A stretch of 64,000 nt of DNA from Streptomonospora wellingtoniae (GTDB lineage: Bacteria > Actinomycetota > Actinomycetes > Streptosporangiales > Streptosporangiaceae). The stretch lies in assembly GCF_031845375.1 (NCBI RefSeq), contig NZ_JAVREK010000002.1:124001-188000 (forward strand), in the 5' to 3' direction. Shown one piece after another: positions 25,228-34,484 of this stretch (positions within the stretch are counted from its first letter, which is position 1; each line of letters begins with the position of its first letter). The notes under the pieces were generated by a model. That model did no database searches. It worked only from the letters and a program-made list of their open reading frames with translations, and was not told where the DNA came from. A program made the translations under genes and the position numbers.

Positions 25228-25262
25228 GACGAGGGGCGGCACCGACGGTGCCGCCCCTCGTC
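25228..25262 (-). terminator. Strong hairpin terminator of sodA
   Basis: A perfect 16-bp stem with a 3-nt loop lies 30 bases downstream of the superoxide dismutase stop codon. It has no T tail. Confidence 0.7.
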
Positions 25263-25291
25263 CGCTCGCTGCGCCCGGGGTCGAGCGGGCC

Positions 25292-25906
25292 TCAGCCGAG
25301 CTGGACCTTGCGGGCGTCGTCGAAGCGGCGCTGCACGTCCGCCCAGTTGACGACGTTCCAGAACGCCTTGACGTAGTCCGCCTTGACGTTCTTGTACTGC
25401 AGGTAGAACGCGTGCTCCCACATGTCCAGCATGAGCAGCGGGTAGGAGCCGGCCGCCAGGTTGCCCTGGTGGTCGTAGAGCTGCTCGATGATCAGGCGCT
25501 GGCCGAGGATGTCCCAAGCGAGGATCGCCCAGCCCGAGCCCTGCACACCGGTGGCCACGGCGCCGAAGTGGGCGCGGAAGGCGTCGAAGGACCCGAACTG
25601 GTCGTCGATGGCGGCACCGAGCTCACCCTCGGGCTTGTCGCCGCCGTCCGGCGACATGTTCGGCCAGAAGACGGTGTGGTTGATGTGCCCCGCCAGATTG
25701 AACGCCAGGTTCTTCTCCAGGAGGTTGACCGTGCTCAGGTCGTTCTTGTCCCGGGCCTCGGCCAGCTTCTCCAGCGCGGTGTTGGCGCCCGAGACGTAGG
25801 TGGCGTGGTGCTTGTCGTGGTGCAGCTCCATGATCTGACCGGAGATCCACGGCTCCAGCGCCGAGTAGTCGTAGGGCAGCTCCGGAAGCTCGTAAGGCGC
25901 AGGCAT
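25292..25906 (-). CDS. sodA: Fe/Mn superoxide dismutase
   Basis: A 204-residue cytoplasmic superoxide dismutase. The metal ligands are visible: His in MELHHDKHH, His in INHTVFW, and Asp/His in LDMWEHAFY. The GSGWAILAWD strand is typical. The enzyme converts superoxide to O2 and H2O2. Fe or Mn specificity cannot be decided with confidence. The start is ATG 25906, with AGGAAGG about ten bases upstream. It is separated from the Jet operon upstream by 250 bp. Confidence 0.97.
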   Translation of the reverse strand: MPAPYELPELPYDYSALEPWISGQIMELHHDKHHATYVSGANTALEKLAEARDKNDLSTVNLLEKNLAFNLAGHINHTVFWPNMSPDGGDKPEGELGAAIDDQFGSFDAFRAHFGAVATGVQGSGWAILAWDILGQRLIIEQLYDHQGNLAAGSYPLLMLDMWEHAFYLQYKNVKADYVKAFWNVVNWADVQRRFDDARKVQLG

Positions 25907-26157
25907 GTTCTACGCACCTTCCTCTGACGCGGTTAAAAAGGATTCGGGGCGAACGCGATCGCCGGTAAAGAAGCTATCAGCAGCCGCCCCGACCCGCCGC
26001 TATAGCCCTTCTGACAGGGGGCGGCGGGAATAATCCCGGGTCCGTCACCCCCGCGCTCTACCCAGGCCGCCCGCTTCCTATCCCCACGACTCCGCCGCCG
26101 TGTGCGCCCGAAGCGCCGACCGCGGCCCGCCCCGCGCGCACCAGCCGCCGCGCGGGG

Positions 26158-29100
26158 TCACCCGGCCCGCTCGAAGCCCGCGCCGTTCCAGGTCGTGCGG
26201 GCGCAGGCCACGCCCCAGGCGCCCTTGCGCTTGAGGATGTCGTAGATGTGCATGCGGTCGATCCTGGGCGAGACCCCGTACCCGGAGGGCCAGGTGATCG
26301 CCCAGTCCATGTCCAGGTCCACCAGCAGTTCGAGCAGCCGGGCGATGGTGGGGTCGTCCAGCCGCTCGAAGGCCTCGTCCAGCAGCACCATGCGCAGCGA
26401 ACCCTCGGCGTCGCTCTGCAGGGCGTCGTAGAACGCCGCGCTGGCGGCGAACAGGGTGACATAGGACACCAGGCGCGTTTCGCCCGAGGAGAGCTGGCGG
26501 ACGCGGCGGTCGCGCGGGCGGCCGTCGGGACCGGTGTCGTGGATGCGCACCCGGTAGGCGTACCACCGGCGATAGTCCAGCGCCCCCGACAGCAGTTCGG
26601 CGTAGCCGGTGCCGGCCCCCTGGGCGCGGGTAGCGCGGATGCGGTCCATCAGAGCGCGGCGCAGCCGGTCGTTCTCCTCGGCGCTGCGGCGGGCCAGCGG
26701 CTTCTTCGCCAGCGCGAACGCCGCGCGCTCGGCCGGGTCCAGCTGCGGCGAGGGTTCCCAGGACAGCTCGACCCGCACGCCCTGGCTGGAGTGGGCGGCC
26801 TCCAGCACCGTGTTCATCCGGCGGGTCAGCGCCTCGGCGGCGCCGATCTGGCGGTGCAGCTCCTCGGCGATGTCGCCGAGCAGGTACTCCTCGAAGACGC
26901 TTTCCTCCCGCGCGGTGAGGTTGTCCTCGGCCTGGGCGAGGCGGGCCGCGGTCGCGCGCGCCGTGGCGGCGACGGGCGCGGTCCCGGCCTCGTCGCTGAC
27001 GGTGACGGTCAGGATGCCCTGGTCGCGGTCGGCCTGCACGTCGTGGGTGCCGGCCAGCGCCGACTGCAGCGCCTGCAGGCGCGCGATCAGGTCGCGCTCC
27101 AGCGCGGCGGGGTCGCCCGCGCCGCCTTTGCCTCCGCCGCGCCTGCCCTTGCCGCGGGAGGCCCCGGCCCCGGACCGCTCGGCCGCCGCGTCCTCGCGGT
27201 CGACGGCGCGCTCGGCTACCGCCGCCGACAGCGCCGCGCGCAGCTCAGCGCGCTGGAACGGCGGCTCCACCAGGCCCGTGGCGGCCTCCCAGACGCCTCC
27301 GACGCCGGCGGCGTCGGTCAGCGCGTCCTCGGCGTCGGCGACCTTGGCGCCGGCCTCGCGCACCTGCGCCTCGACGGCGCCCAGCCGGCCCTCGGCGTCG
27401 GCGAGCGCCTTGATGGCCGCCTCGACCTCGCCCTGCGCCTTGGGCGCCCGATTGCGAAGCTCGCCGCGCTCCTCCTGGAGGGCGGCGATGCGCCCGCCGA
27501 CCTCCTCGGCGTCGCTGCCCAACCCCGAGCGCAGGGTGGACAGCACGGCGTGGGCCTCGGTGTAGGCGCGGTGGATCTCGGCGGCGTCTCCCTCGGCCTT
27601 GCGCCGGGACTCGACGGTGCGCTCGTGGTCCTCCTGCGCGGCCGCCAGCGAGCGCAGCGCCTCGGCGTAGTCGCGGCGCAGCAGGGCGCCCACGCCTTCC
27701 AGCGACTCAACGGCGCGGCGCGCCTGCTCGCACAGCCTGCGCAACTCCGCCGCGCCCGGGGCCACGCTTAGCTCGGCGCAGCCGCGCCGGTGGTCGGCCT
27801 GCTCGGCGGCGAGACGCGCCCGTGCGCGGGCGTGCCCGGCCTCGGCCTCCTCGGCGTCGGCGGCGGCGCGAGCGGCCGCAGACCGGCGCGACCGGGTCTC
27901 GATGTGCTCGCGGAGCACCTCGCCGATGTCGGGAAAGGCTTCCAGGCAGGTGTTCCACGCCGCCTCCCGGCGCTGGGCGGCCGCCAGCTCCGCCTGCAGC
28001 GCCTCCTCGTCGGCACTCAACCGCGCGCCGTGCTCCTCCAGTTCCGCGACGCGCCGCCGCCGCGCCTCCTCGCGTGCTCCGGCGCCGATGTGCTCGGCGG
28101 CGCCCTTTCGGTGGAGGCCGTGCAGCGGGCCGGACCGCCAGCGCCCGTCGAGCCCGAACGCGAGCCCGCCCGGGGCGTCCTGCGCACGGGAGGCGAGCGC
28201 GGCGCTGTCGGCGGGGGCGACCTCGGCGGTGCCCAGCAGCGGGACGCTGCGCAGCAGCGCCTCGACCGCCTCGTCGGACACGGCCGCGTCGCCGGCGGCC
28301 GGGCGCAGCGCGTCGGCGAGCGACGGGCCGCGGCACTCCGGTCCCGCAACCGCGAGGGTGTCGTCGCCGTCGGCGCGTCCGTCGACCCGGCCGTCGGCGC
28401 GCACCCAGGCGGTGAGCAGCCCCGCGGCCTCCAGCGCCGCCTCCAGGCGGGCACGGGCCGGGCCGGGCACCCCGTCGGCGAAGTCGACCAGCCGGTGGAA
28501 GGGCGCTCCCCGGTCGGCGGTGCGCGCGGCGGTGGACAGCGCCGGTGCGGGCGGCTCGACCTCGGCCGACGCACGCAGTTCCGCCAGCTCCTTCTCCAGG
28601 CGGGAGCGCTCGTCGCGGGTCTCGGCGAGGCGCTGTTCGGCCTGCAGCACCGCGTGCTGCGCGCCGCGCACCCGCGGCGCCAGCGCGGTCCGCACGTCGC
28701 GGTGGACGCCGCGGAAGCCCTCGGGGTCGGCGCCGACTTCGTCGCCGTCGGGCGGCTCGGGCAGCTCGCCCGGCTCGGGGCGGTCGTCGACCGGCAGCGC
28801 CTCGGCGTGCCAGCGCGCTACCGCTTCGGCCCAGTCCCGGCCCGACTCGCGCAGGCGTTCTTCGCCCTCGCGCGCGCTGCGCGCGGCCGCGTCGGCGTCC
28901 TCGGCGGCGCGCGCGGCCTGCTCCCCGAGGCCGTCGACGCGCCGGCCCTCCTCGTCGAGGTGCTCGGCGCGCGAGCGCAGAGCCGACAGCTCGGGGCCGC
29001 GTCCGGCGGCCGCGCGGGCCGCCTCGTCCACGCCCTCGGCCGCCGCCTCTGCCGATTCCCGGAGTTCGCCCGCCGCGATCCCGGGGGCGCTCTCCCGGTG

Positions 29101-30468
29101 CACCTCCTCGGGGCGCGCCCCGGGCTCGGGCGAGAGCAGCACGCGCTCGACCGTGCGCCCGCGCCCCGCCTCGGGCGCCAGCGCGGGCAGCCGCCCCAGC
29201 GCCGCGCCCAGGCCCACGCCCTCCAGCGCCTCGCGGGCCTCGGCGGCTCCCGCGGACGCCGCCGCGCCGAGTCGGTCGACCAGCCCGGCGGCACGCTCGA
29301 CGGCACCGACCGACTGCTCTTCGGCCGAGCGCAGACCTGCGGCGTTCTCCAGCGCGGCCGCCGCGTGCCGCCGCTGCGAGGCCACGGCGGCCTCCTTGTC
29401 CTCCAGGTCTCCCAGCGCGGTGTAGGCGGGGGAGGCCTTCAGCGCCTCCAGTTCGGTCTGCACCGCGTCGGCGCGCTCGGTGACCGCGTCGCGCTCGGCT
29501 TCGGCGCCGCGCAGCGCCTCCTCGGCGGAGGCGCGCTCGGACTCGCGCTTGGCGCTCCTGCCCTCGGCCCGCCGAGCGTCGGCCTCGGCGGCCTCCAGCT
29601 TGGCGGTGCGGTCGGTGAGCACCCCGAGCGCGTAGCCGCCGTAGCCGTCGAGGAACTCGCCCAGCGCGGTGTCGGCGCGGCGCAGCCGGGCGACGTTGCG
29701 CCGCACGCCTTCGAGGTTGTCCAGCCCCGTGGCCGTGCGGGAGATGACGTCGGGGTCGACCGGCGGCAGCGCGTCGGAGAGCAGCTGCTCCAGCTGGCCC
29801 TGCAGCACCTTCAGGCCGATGTCGGGATTGCGCAGTGTGCGCTGCAGGTGCAGCAGGTCGGAGTAGCGGCTGCCGCCGCTGATGCCGTACACGGTCGCGG
29901 CGACCCGCTGCTGGAAGGCCTCCTGCCCGCCGAGGACGGCGTCCTCGCCGATGCGCTCGCGCAGCCGCGCCTGGCTGATGGGGCGGTCCTGCTCGGTCAG
30001 CGCGAAGTCCTTGTTCACCCGAAGCGGGGTGATGAAGCGCCAGGAGTCGCTGACCTGGCGGCTGGAGGCACTGGCCTTCACGCCCACGCCGCAGGTCGCG
30101 AACTCCTCGGTACCGTCGGGCGCGATGCTGCGCAGCTCGGTCCAGGCATAGCCCAGCCGCATGCTGCCCTCGGCGTAGTCGTCGAGCATCAGCCGGCTCA
30201 TACTGACGGTGTCGAAGCCCTTGCAGCCCATGTTGCGCAGGTCGCCGTCCAGGCACAGCGGCAGCAGCAGCTCCAGCGTGCGCGACTTGCCCGAACCGTT
30301 GGTGCCCTTGAAGATCACCCGGCCGCCGGAGAGGTCGAACTCCTCGTCGCGGTACTGCCAGATGTTGACCACCCCGGCCCGGTGCAGCCGCCACCGCTCG
30401 CGCGGACGGGCGCCGCCTCGTTCCGCCGGCCCACCGCCGTCGGCGGCGCCGGGAGCGTCCGCGGACAC
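26158..30468 (-). CDS. jetC: JetC/MksB-like SMC ATPase (TIGR02680 type, type II Wadjet)
   Basis: A 1436-residue SMC-like protein. Walker A is GTNGSGKS (residues 55-62), with VVNIWQYRDEEFDL before it. A long Ala/Glu/Arg-rich coiled coil spans about residues 270-1200. The head is completed by the signature QLSSGETRLVSY (about 1325) and Walker B MVLLDEAFERLDD (about 1360). This is the TIGR02680 architecture, the SMC motor of type II Wadjet/EptABCD systems that load onto and extrude plasmid DNA. GTG 30468 has no Shine-Dalgarno. An in-frame ATC at 30498 has GGGAGG six bases upstream. It is the third gene of jetABC; the gene that normally follows, jetD, is absent. Confidence 0.88.
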   Translation of the reverse strand: MSADAPGAADGGGPAERGGARPRERWRLHRAGVVNIWQYRDEEFDLSGGRVIFKGTNGSGKSRTLELLLPLCLDGDLRNMGCKGFDTVSMSRLMLDDYAEGSMRLGYAWTELRSIAPDGTEEFATCGVGVKASASSRQVSDSWRFITPLRVNKDFALTEQDRPISQARLRERIGEDAVLGGQEAFQQRVAATVYGISGGSRYSDLLHLQRTLRNPDIGLKVLQGQLEQLLSDALPPVDPDVISRTATGLDNLEGVRRNVARLRRADTALGEFLDGYGGYALGVLTDRTAKLEAAEADARRAEGRSAKRESERASAEEALRGAEAERDAVTERADAVQTELEALKASPAYTALGDLEDKEAAVASQRRHAAAALENAAGLRSAEEQSVGAVERAAGLVDRLGAAASAGAAEAREALEGVGLGAALGRLPALAPEAGRGRTVERVLLSPEPGARPEEVHRESAPGIAAGELRESAEAAAEGVDEAARAAAGRGPELSALRSRAEHLDEEGRRVDGLGEQAARAAEDADAAARSAREGEERLRESGRDWAEAVARWHAEALPVDDRPEPGELPEPPDGDEVGADPEGFRGVHRDVRTALAPRVRGAQHAVLQAEQRLAETRDERSRLEKELAELRASAEVEPPAPALSTAARTADRGAPFHRLVDFADGVPGPARARLEAALEAAGLLTAWVRADGRVDGRADGDDTLAVAGPECRGPSLADALRPAAGDAAVSDEAVEALLRSVPLLGTAEVAPADSAALASRAQDAPGGLAFGLDGRWRSGPLHGLHRKGAAEHIGAGAREEARRRRVAELEEHGARLSADEEALQAELAAAQRREAAWNTCLEAFPDIGEVLREHIETRSRRSAAARAAADAEEAEAGHARARARLAAEQADHRRGCAELSVAPGAAELRRLCEQARRAVESLEGVGALLRRDYAEALRSLAAAQEDHERTVESRRKAEGDAAEIHRAYTEAHAVLSTLRSGLGSDAEEVGGRIAALQEERGELRNRAPKAQGEVEAAIKALADAEGRLGAVEAQVREAGAKVADAEDALTDAAGVGGVWEAATGLVEPPFQRAELRAALSAAVAERAVDREDAAAERSGAGASRGKGRRGGGKGGAGDPAALERDLIARLQALQSALAGTHDVQADRDQGILTVTVSDEAGTAPVAATARATAARLAQAEDNLTAREESVFEEYLLGDIAEELHRQIGAAEALTRRMNTVLEAAHSSQGVRVELSWEPSPQLDPAERAAFALAKKPLARRSAEENDRLRRALMDRIRATRAQGAGTGYAELLSGALDYRRWYAYRVRIHDTGPDGRPRDRRVRQLSSGETRLVSYVTLFAASAAFYDALQSDAEGSLRMVLLDEAFERLDDPTIARLLELLVDLDMDWAITWPSGYGVSPRIDRMHIYDILKRKGAWGVACARTTWNGAGFERAG

Positions 30469-30640
30469 CGGCTGCTGATCGGGCTCACTGGCGTCGATGG
30501 TGTACCTCCCACGAATCCTCCGCCCGAAGGCGGACGGGCAACCGAACCCCTGCCGAGCAGGGTAGAAGACGGTGCCGACGCCGCGCGGCGCGAGGCCGGC
30601 GGGCCGAGCCGCGGTGCCGGACCGCGCGGTGCGGCGGGCG

Positions 30641-31999
30641 TCAGACGCCGAAGAGGGCGTCCTGGCCGGGCGGCACGGCCCCGCCGGCGGGGGACGCCCC
30701 GCCCGCGCCGCCTCCGCCGGACTCCTCCTCCGCGACGGCGGCGTCGGCCCCGTCGGCGGAGGCGCCCTCCGGGCCGTCGGGCGCCGGACGGTATCGTGCC
30801 GCCGCGGTGCTGATCTCGACGGAGCCGCCTGTGCCGGTGCGGGCCAGTCCCGACTGGGCCAGGGTCTGGGTCACCGACGCGGCGAGGCGGCCGGTGTCGC
30901 GCACCGCCTCGCGCGACCAGGCGCGCGGGTAGCGCTCGGCCAGCCCGGCCACCGTGGCGGTGAGCCGCTCGGCGGTGACCGGCACCCAGCCCTCCTCGGT
31001 GCCGCCGTCCGGTTCCTCACCGCTGCCGCCGGGGGTGCCGTCCGTGCCGTCGGTGTCCGCGTGCCGGTCGGGCGGGGCCGGGGCCAGCAGCTCGGCGGCG
31101 GCCAGCAGTGCGATGCGGGCCACGGTCCCGCTTCCGGGGAAGTGGCGGTCGGTGAGGTAGCCCTCGGGGTCGACGGCCAGCACGCCCTCCGCTCGCACCT
31201 CCAGCCGCAGCCCCGTCAGGTCCTCGAGCAGCCGCGCCTCGGCGCCCAGGTCGGCGCGGAGCCGGTCGCGCTCCTGCGGCGACAGCGAGGAGTGCGGAAC
31301 CACCGGATCCTCGGTGATCCGCCGCCGCACGCGGTGGCGCTCCTCGGCGCCGCGATCGGCGCCGCCCGCCAGCTCCTCGGGCGAGCCGGCGCGTCCCAGC
31401 GGCGCCGCGACGAGGTGGCCCAGCAGCTCGGCGTCGACGGTAAGCAGCGCCTCGCGCTCGGCGTCCTCGGCCCACGGCGAGACGCTGCCGTCGGTCTCGG
31501 CCAGCACGCCCAGGTCGATCAGGTGGCGCAGCGCCGCGGCCAGCGCGCGCCGGTCGACGATGCCCGCACCCAGCTCCAGCCCCGCCTCGGTGCCCAGCGC
31601 ACGCACCTCGCCGACCAGCGACGACAGCAGCAGCTGCCCCTGGCCTCCGGTGAGCACCGCCAGCACCAGCGCCAGGTAGGCGTAGGTGCGCGGGGTGAAC
31701 GGCGCCCCGTTGGGCTTGTGCGCGCCGCCCATGCCGTCCGGCGTGCGCCCGGTCTTGTACAGCCGCGCGAAACCGGGCTCGACCACCAGCCGGTAGCCCA
31801 GGTAGCCCGCGAAGAGGGTCTGCAGCCGGTCGGCGTAGCGCCGCACGGCCGACAGCGCCTCGCCGTCGGGCCCCTCGGCCCGCAGCAGCGGGCGCCGCAG
31901 CAGCACTCGCACGCACCGGCGCACCTGTGCCGCCTCGATCTCGTCCAGCCCGTCGAAGGCGGCGGTCTCGCCGCCGGTGAGCGGGTCGCGGCGGCTCAT
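30641..31999 (-). CDS. jetB: JetB/MksE-like kite subunit (TIGR02678/DUF2398)
   Basis: A 452-residue protein with the TIGR02678 pattern: RRCVRVLLRRPLLRAEGPDG, then YLGYRLVVEPGFARLYKTGR, PFTPRTYAYLALVLAVL and winged-helix-like LRHLIDLGVLAETDGS. It is slightly longer than usual because of a Gly/Glu-rich insert (about residues 335-355) and a Ser/Gly/Glu tail. In Wadjet complexes this protein bridges the kleisin to the SMC. ATG 31999 overlaps the JetA stop (ATGA), so they are translationally coupled. A 172-bp gap precedes jetC. Confidence 0.85.
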   Translation of the reverse strand: MSRRDPLTGGETAAFDGLDEIEAAQVRRCVRVLLRRPLLRAEGPDGEALSAVRRYADRLQTLFAGYLGYRLVVEPGFARLYKTGRTPDGMGGAHKPNGAPFTPRTYAYLALVLAVLTGGQGQLLLSSLVGEVRALGTEAGLELGAGIVDRRALAAALRHLIDLGVLAETDGSVSPWAEDAEREALLTVDAELLGHLVAAPLGRAGSPEELAGGADRGAEERHRVRRRITEDPVVPHSSLSPQERDRLRADLGAEARLLEDLTGLRLEVRAEGVLAVDPEGYLTDRHFPGSGTVARIALLAAAELLAPAPPDRHADTDGTDGTPGGSGEEPDGGTEEGWVPVTAERLTATVAGLAERYPRAWSREAVRDTGRLAASVTQTLAQSGLARTGTGGSVEISTAAARYRPAPDGPEGASADGADAAVAEEESGGGGAGGASPAGGAVPPGQDALFGV

Positions 32000-33711
32000 C
32001 GTGCTCCCTCCGCGTCCGGCAGCAGCGGGTCCTCGACACTGAGGCGCACATCGACGCCGTGCAGCTCCAGCGCCCCCAGCTCGGAACCGATGCGGGCCAC
32101 CCTGCCCTGGGGGCGCGGCTCCAGCACGACGGTCAGCCCGGTGGCCGCGTCGGAGGCGCTGCCCTGGTCGGCCGTCCCGTCCCGGTCGGCACCGGCCAGG
32201 GTCAGCAGCTCGCACAGCACCTCCAGCGCGTCGCTGGACAGCCGCGCGCCCGCCAGGTCGCCGCGCGCCGCCGCCAGCTCGCCCACCGCGGCGCTGCGCC
32301 GGCCCCGGCGGCGCTCCTCCTCTTCCAGCAGCGCCGCGCGTCCCAGCGGGTCGTCGCTGATGCGCGGTGCCGGCCCGCCGGGTGCGCGCTCGCTGCGGCT
32401 GCGGACGTTGACCTCGACGTCGATGCGCCGGCCCTGCGGCCAGGTGCGGGTGGGATCGGGGGAGTCGTCGTCGGCGGCCAGCGCCAGGTGGCGGGCCGAG
32501 AACAGGCCGAAGGCGGCGGCGTAGAGGTCGTGTGCGGCCTCCGGGGAGGCCGAGTCGAACCAGCCGGCCAGCCGGGCCAGGTCGCGGCGCCGTCCCGGGT
32601 CCACGCCCCCGGCGCCGGTGACACGCTTGACGTTGGCGAACAGGGCGGTGATCGCGCGGCTGGTGGCCTCGCGCAGCTCGTCGACCTCGGAGGGGCGGCC
32701 GGGGCGGCCCACGAACCACCCCGTCAGCTGCTCCCAGTCGGCGGCGCGCCGCCCGGGGGCGCGCTCCATCAGCTCGGTCTGGCCGGAGCGGGTCGGGCGC
32801 GGGGCCAGGTCGCCGCCGGCCCCGGCGTCCAACCGCTCCAGCAGCTCCGCGCGCCTGCGGTTCAGCTCGCTCAGCCGAACCACCACGGGCTCGGAGTGGC
32901 GCAGGACGTCTTGGGCGATCAGCTCGACGTACTCCAGCAGCATGTGCTTGAACCCGGCCGTCTCCGCCGGAGCCAGGTCGTAGCGGGCGATGACCGAGCC
33001 GAGGTAGGCGTAGAAGTCGCGCACGGCGGCAGCGAACTCCTCGTGCTGAAGGAAGAGCGTGGTCACCTGCTGCGCCAGGCGCTCGCGCAGTCCGTGCGCC
33101 GACGCGGCCTGCGGGCCGCGGCCCTGCTCGGTGCCGAGGATCGCGCCGAGCGTGCGCTCGATGTCGGCGAGTCCGCGCTCGATGGCGGGCAGCAGTTCGC
33201 GGGAGACCTCCCGGGCGCCCTCGGCGACGCTGAGCACGTCCTCGGCGTCGCGCTGGACGCGCACGGCGAGCTTGGCCGCCTGGTAGCGCACCCGGCTGCG
33301 GGTGAACTCGGCGATGGTGGCGGCGGGCTCGCGGCGGCCGGGCACGAGGTTGCCCCACCGGGCGAGCTGCTCCAGCCGGTCGACGACGACCTCCAGCCGG
33401 GACTCGCCCGCGTCGATCTCGCCGCGGCGCTCGGCGCCGGCCAGGGCGGCGGCGACCTCCCCGGCGCCCAGATCGGCCATGAGAGTGGAGGTGAACAGCC
33501 GCATGACCGCCAGATAGGTGCGGCGCTCGGGTGCGGTGAGGTAGCCGTAGAGCCGCAGCCGGTCGGCGGCTCCGCCGGCGGAATCCTCCGCCTCGCCGGC
33601 GGGGTCCGCTGCGGGTGCGGGTGCGGGAGCGTCGCCGGGCGGTCGGGTTCCCGGTGCGGGGGCGCTGTCTCCGGCGGTCTGCGGGAGCCGTTCGGCGTCG
33701 TCGTTGTGCAT
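31996..33711 (-). CDS. jetA: JetA/MksF-like kleisin subunit (TIGR02677/DUF2397)
   Basis: A 571-residue protein. After about 50 low-complexity residues it shows the TIGR02677 N-terminal signature: LYGYLTAPERRTYLAVMRLF, then VVDRLEQLARWGNLVPGR. A long helical middle and a C-terminal half rich in Arg and Glu follow. It would be the kleisin that closes the SMC ring. Start ATG 33711, with GGGGCGG upstream. First gene of the operon. The 770-bp region upstream shows no clear operator. Confidence 0.85.
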   Translation of the reverse strand: MHNDDAERLPQTAGDSAPAPGTRPPGDAPAPAPAADPAGEAEDSAGGAADRLRLYGYLTAPERRTYLAVMRLFTSTLMADLGAGEVAAALAGAERRGEIDAGESRLEVVVDRLEQLARWGNLVPGRREPAATIAEFTRSRVRYQAAKLAVRVQRDAEDVLSVAEGAREVSRELLPAIERGLADIERTLGAILGTEQGRGPQAASAHGLRERLAQQVTTLFLQHEEFAAAVRDFYAYLGSVIARYDLAPAETAGFKHMLLEYVELIAQDVLRHSEPVVVRLSELNRRRAELLERLDAGAGGDLAPRPTRSGQTELMERAPGRRAADWEQLTGWFVGRPGRPSEVDELREATSRAITALFANVKRVTGAGGVDPGRRRDLARLAGWFDSASPEAAHDLYAAAFGLFSARHLALAADDDSPDPTRTWPQGRRIDVEVNVRSRSERAPGGPAPRISDDPLGRAALLEEEERRRGRRSAAVGELAAARGDLAGARLSSDALEVLCELLTLAGADRDGTADQGSASDAATGLTVVLEPRPQGRVARIGSELGALELHGVDVRLSVEDPLLPDAEGAR

Positions 33712-34484
33712 GACCCGCCCCAACTTAGTGCGTCGCGGCGTCCGACGCGGACAGGCCGCCGGCGGCGCGCGGCGGGCGGTTGCGACGCGGGACGCGCGGA
33801 ATCGTTCGCATTCGGCCGGGAATTGACTCCGCGGCCGGCTGCCGGTTTCCCGCCGGACATGCGGGGACGCGGAATGCGCCGTCGAAGGCGGTTCCGGCGG
33901 CCCCGTTTCCGGTCGGCGGCGGCCATTGCCCGGGCGGGGCCGGCGTGCGGGAGCGCGCATTTCCCGTGCGGACCGGAATGGCTCGGGACACGCTGGTCGG
34001 AACGATTCGCCGCTGACCGGCGGAAACCGGAGGCAGCACGGCACCGCGAGGGTGTGCGTGTGGCCGGTGGCGCGCCGGAGATCCCGTTCCGCCTGGTCCG
34101 AAGCCCTGGAGCGCCGCCGACCGGCTCGGCGGCCGGGCGGAACCCGGGCGTCGTGATCCTCCGGCCTCGGCGGAGCGCCGCCGGCGGGCGGAGCCCTCAT
34201 GCGGGCCGCCCGGATGGCGGCGCCGGGGTTGTCGTGCCGATGAACACAAGGGGAATTGTGTCCGTCCGGTGTTTCTCCCGGCGCGCGCCCGCCACACGCG
34301 GCCCCGTATTGCGTTAGTGTCAATTCCACCCCGCTGTATTCTGTTCCGAAACGCGGGTGGCCCCCTGCTCCGGTCGGCCGCCGACCCGCTTCGCGGCGCC
34401 GATCTCCGAAACGCCGCGCGCGCCCGGGCGGGGAGATCCCCCAGTCCGCCGAGCTCGGCGGGCACACGATTCTGGAGGTCCTCG
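33712..34484. other. Long divergent intergenic region (jetA / methyltransferase)
   Basis: 773 bp without a convincing gene on either strand. It must hold the jetABC promoter (leftward) and the methyltransferase promoter (rightward). A possible -10 for the latter is TATTCT near 34337. Open frames crossing the area lack start signals and look like frame extensions. I see no repeat or remnant of a jetD gene here. Confidence 0.5.

Noticed and set aside
24985..25242. 85-codon frame over palindrome copy 2 and its insert
   Set aside because: It runs through the palindrome arms and has no ribosome binding site; coding is unlikely.
25907..26157. Possible jetD remnant between jetC and sodA
   Set aside because: Reading this 250-bp stretch downstream of jetC showed no Toprim-like segment and no frame extending the operon.
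27790..30813. Long open frames antisense to jetC (for example a 1007-codon frame on the plus strand)
   Set aside because: High-GC antisense frame with no start signal or family pattern. The jetC frame has clear SMC motifs.
34269..34484. N-terminal extension of the membrane methyltransferase
   Set aside because: The extra 72 codons are low-quality sequence; ATG 34485 has a strong Shine-Dalgarno and begins a clear membrane helix.
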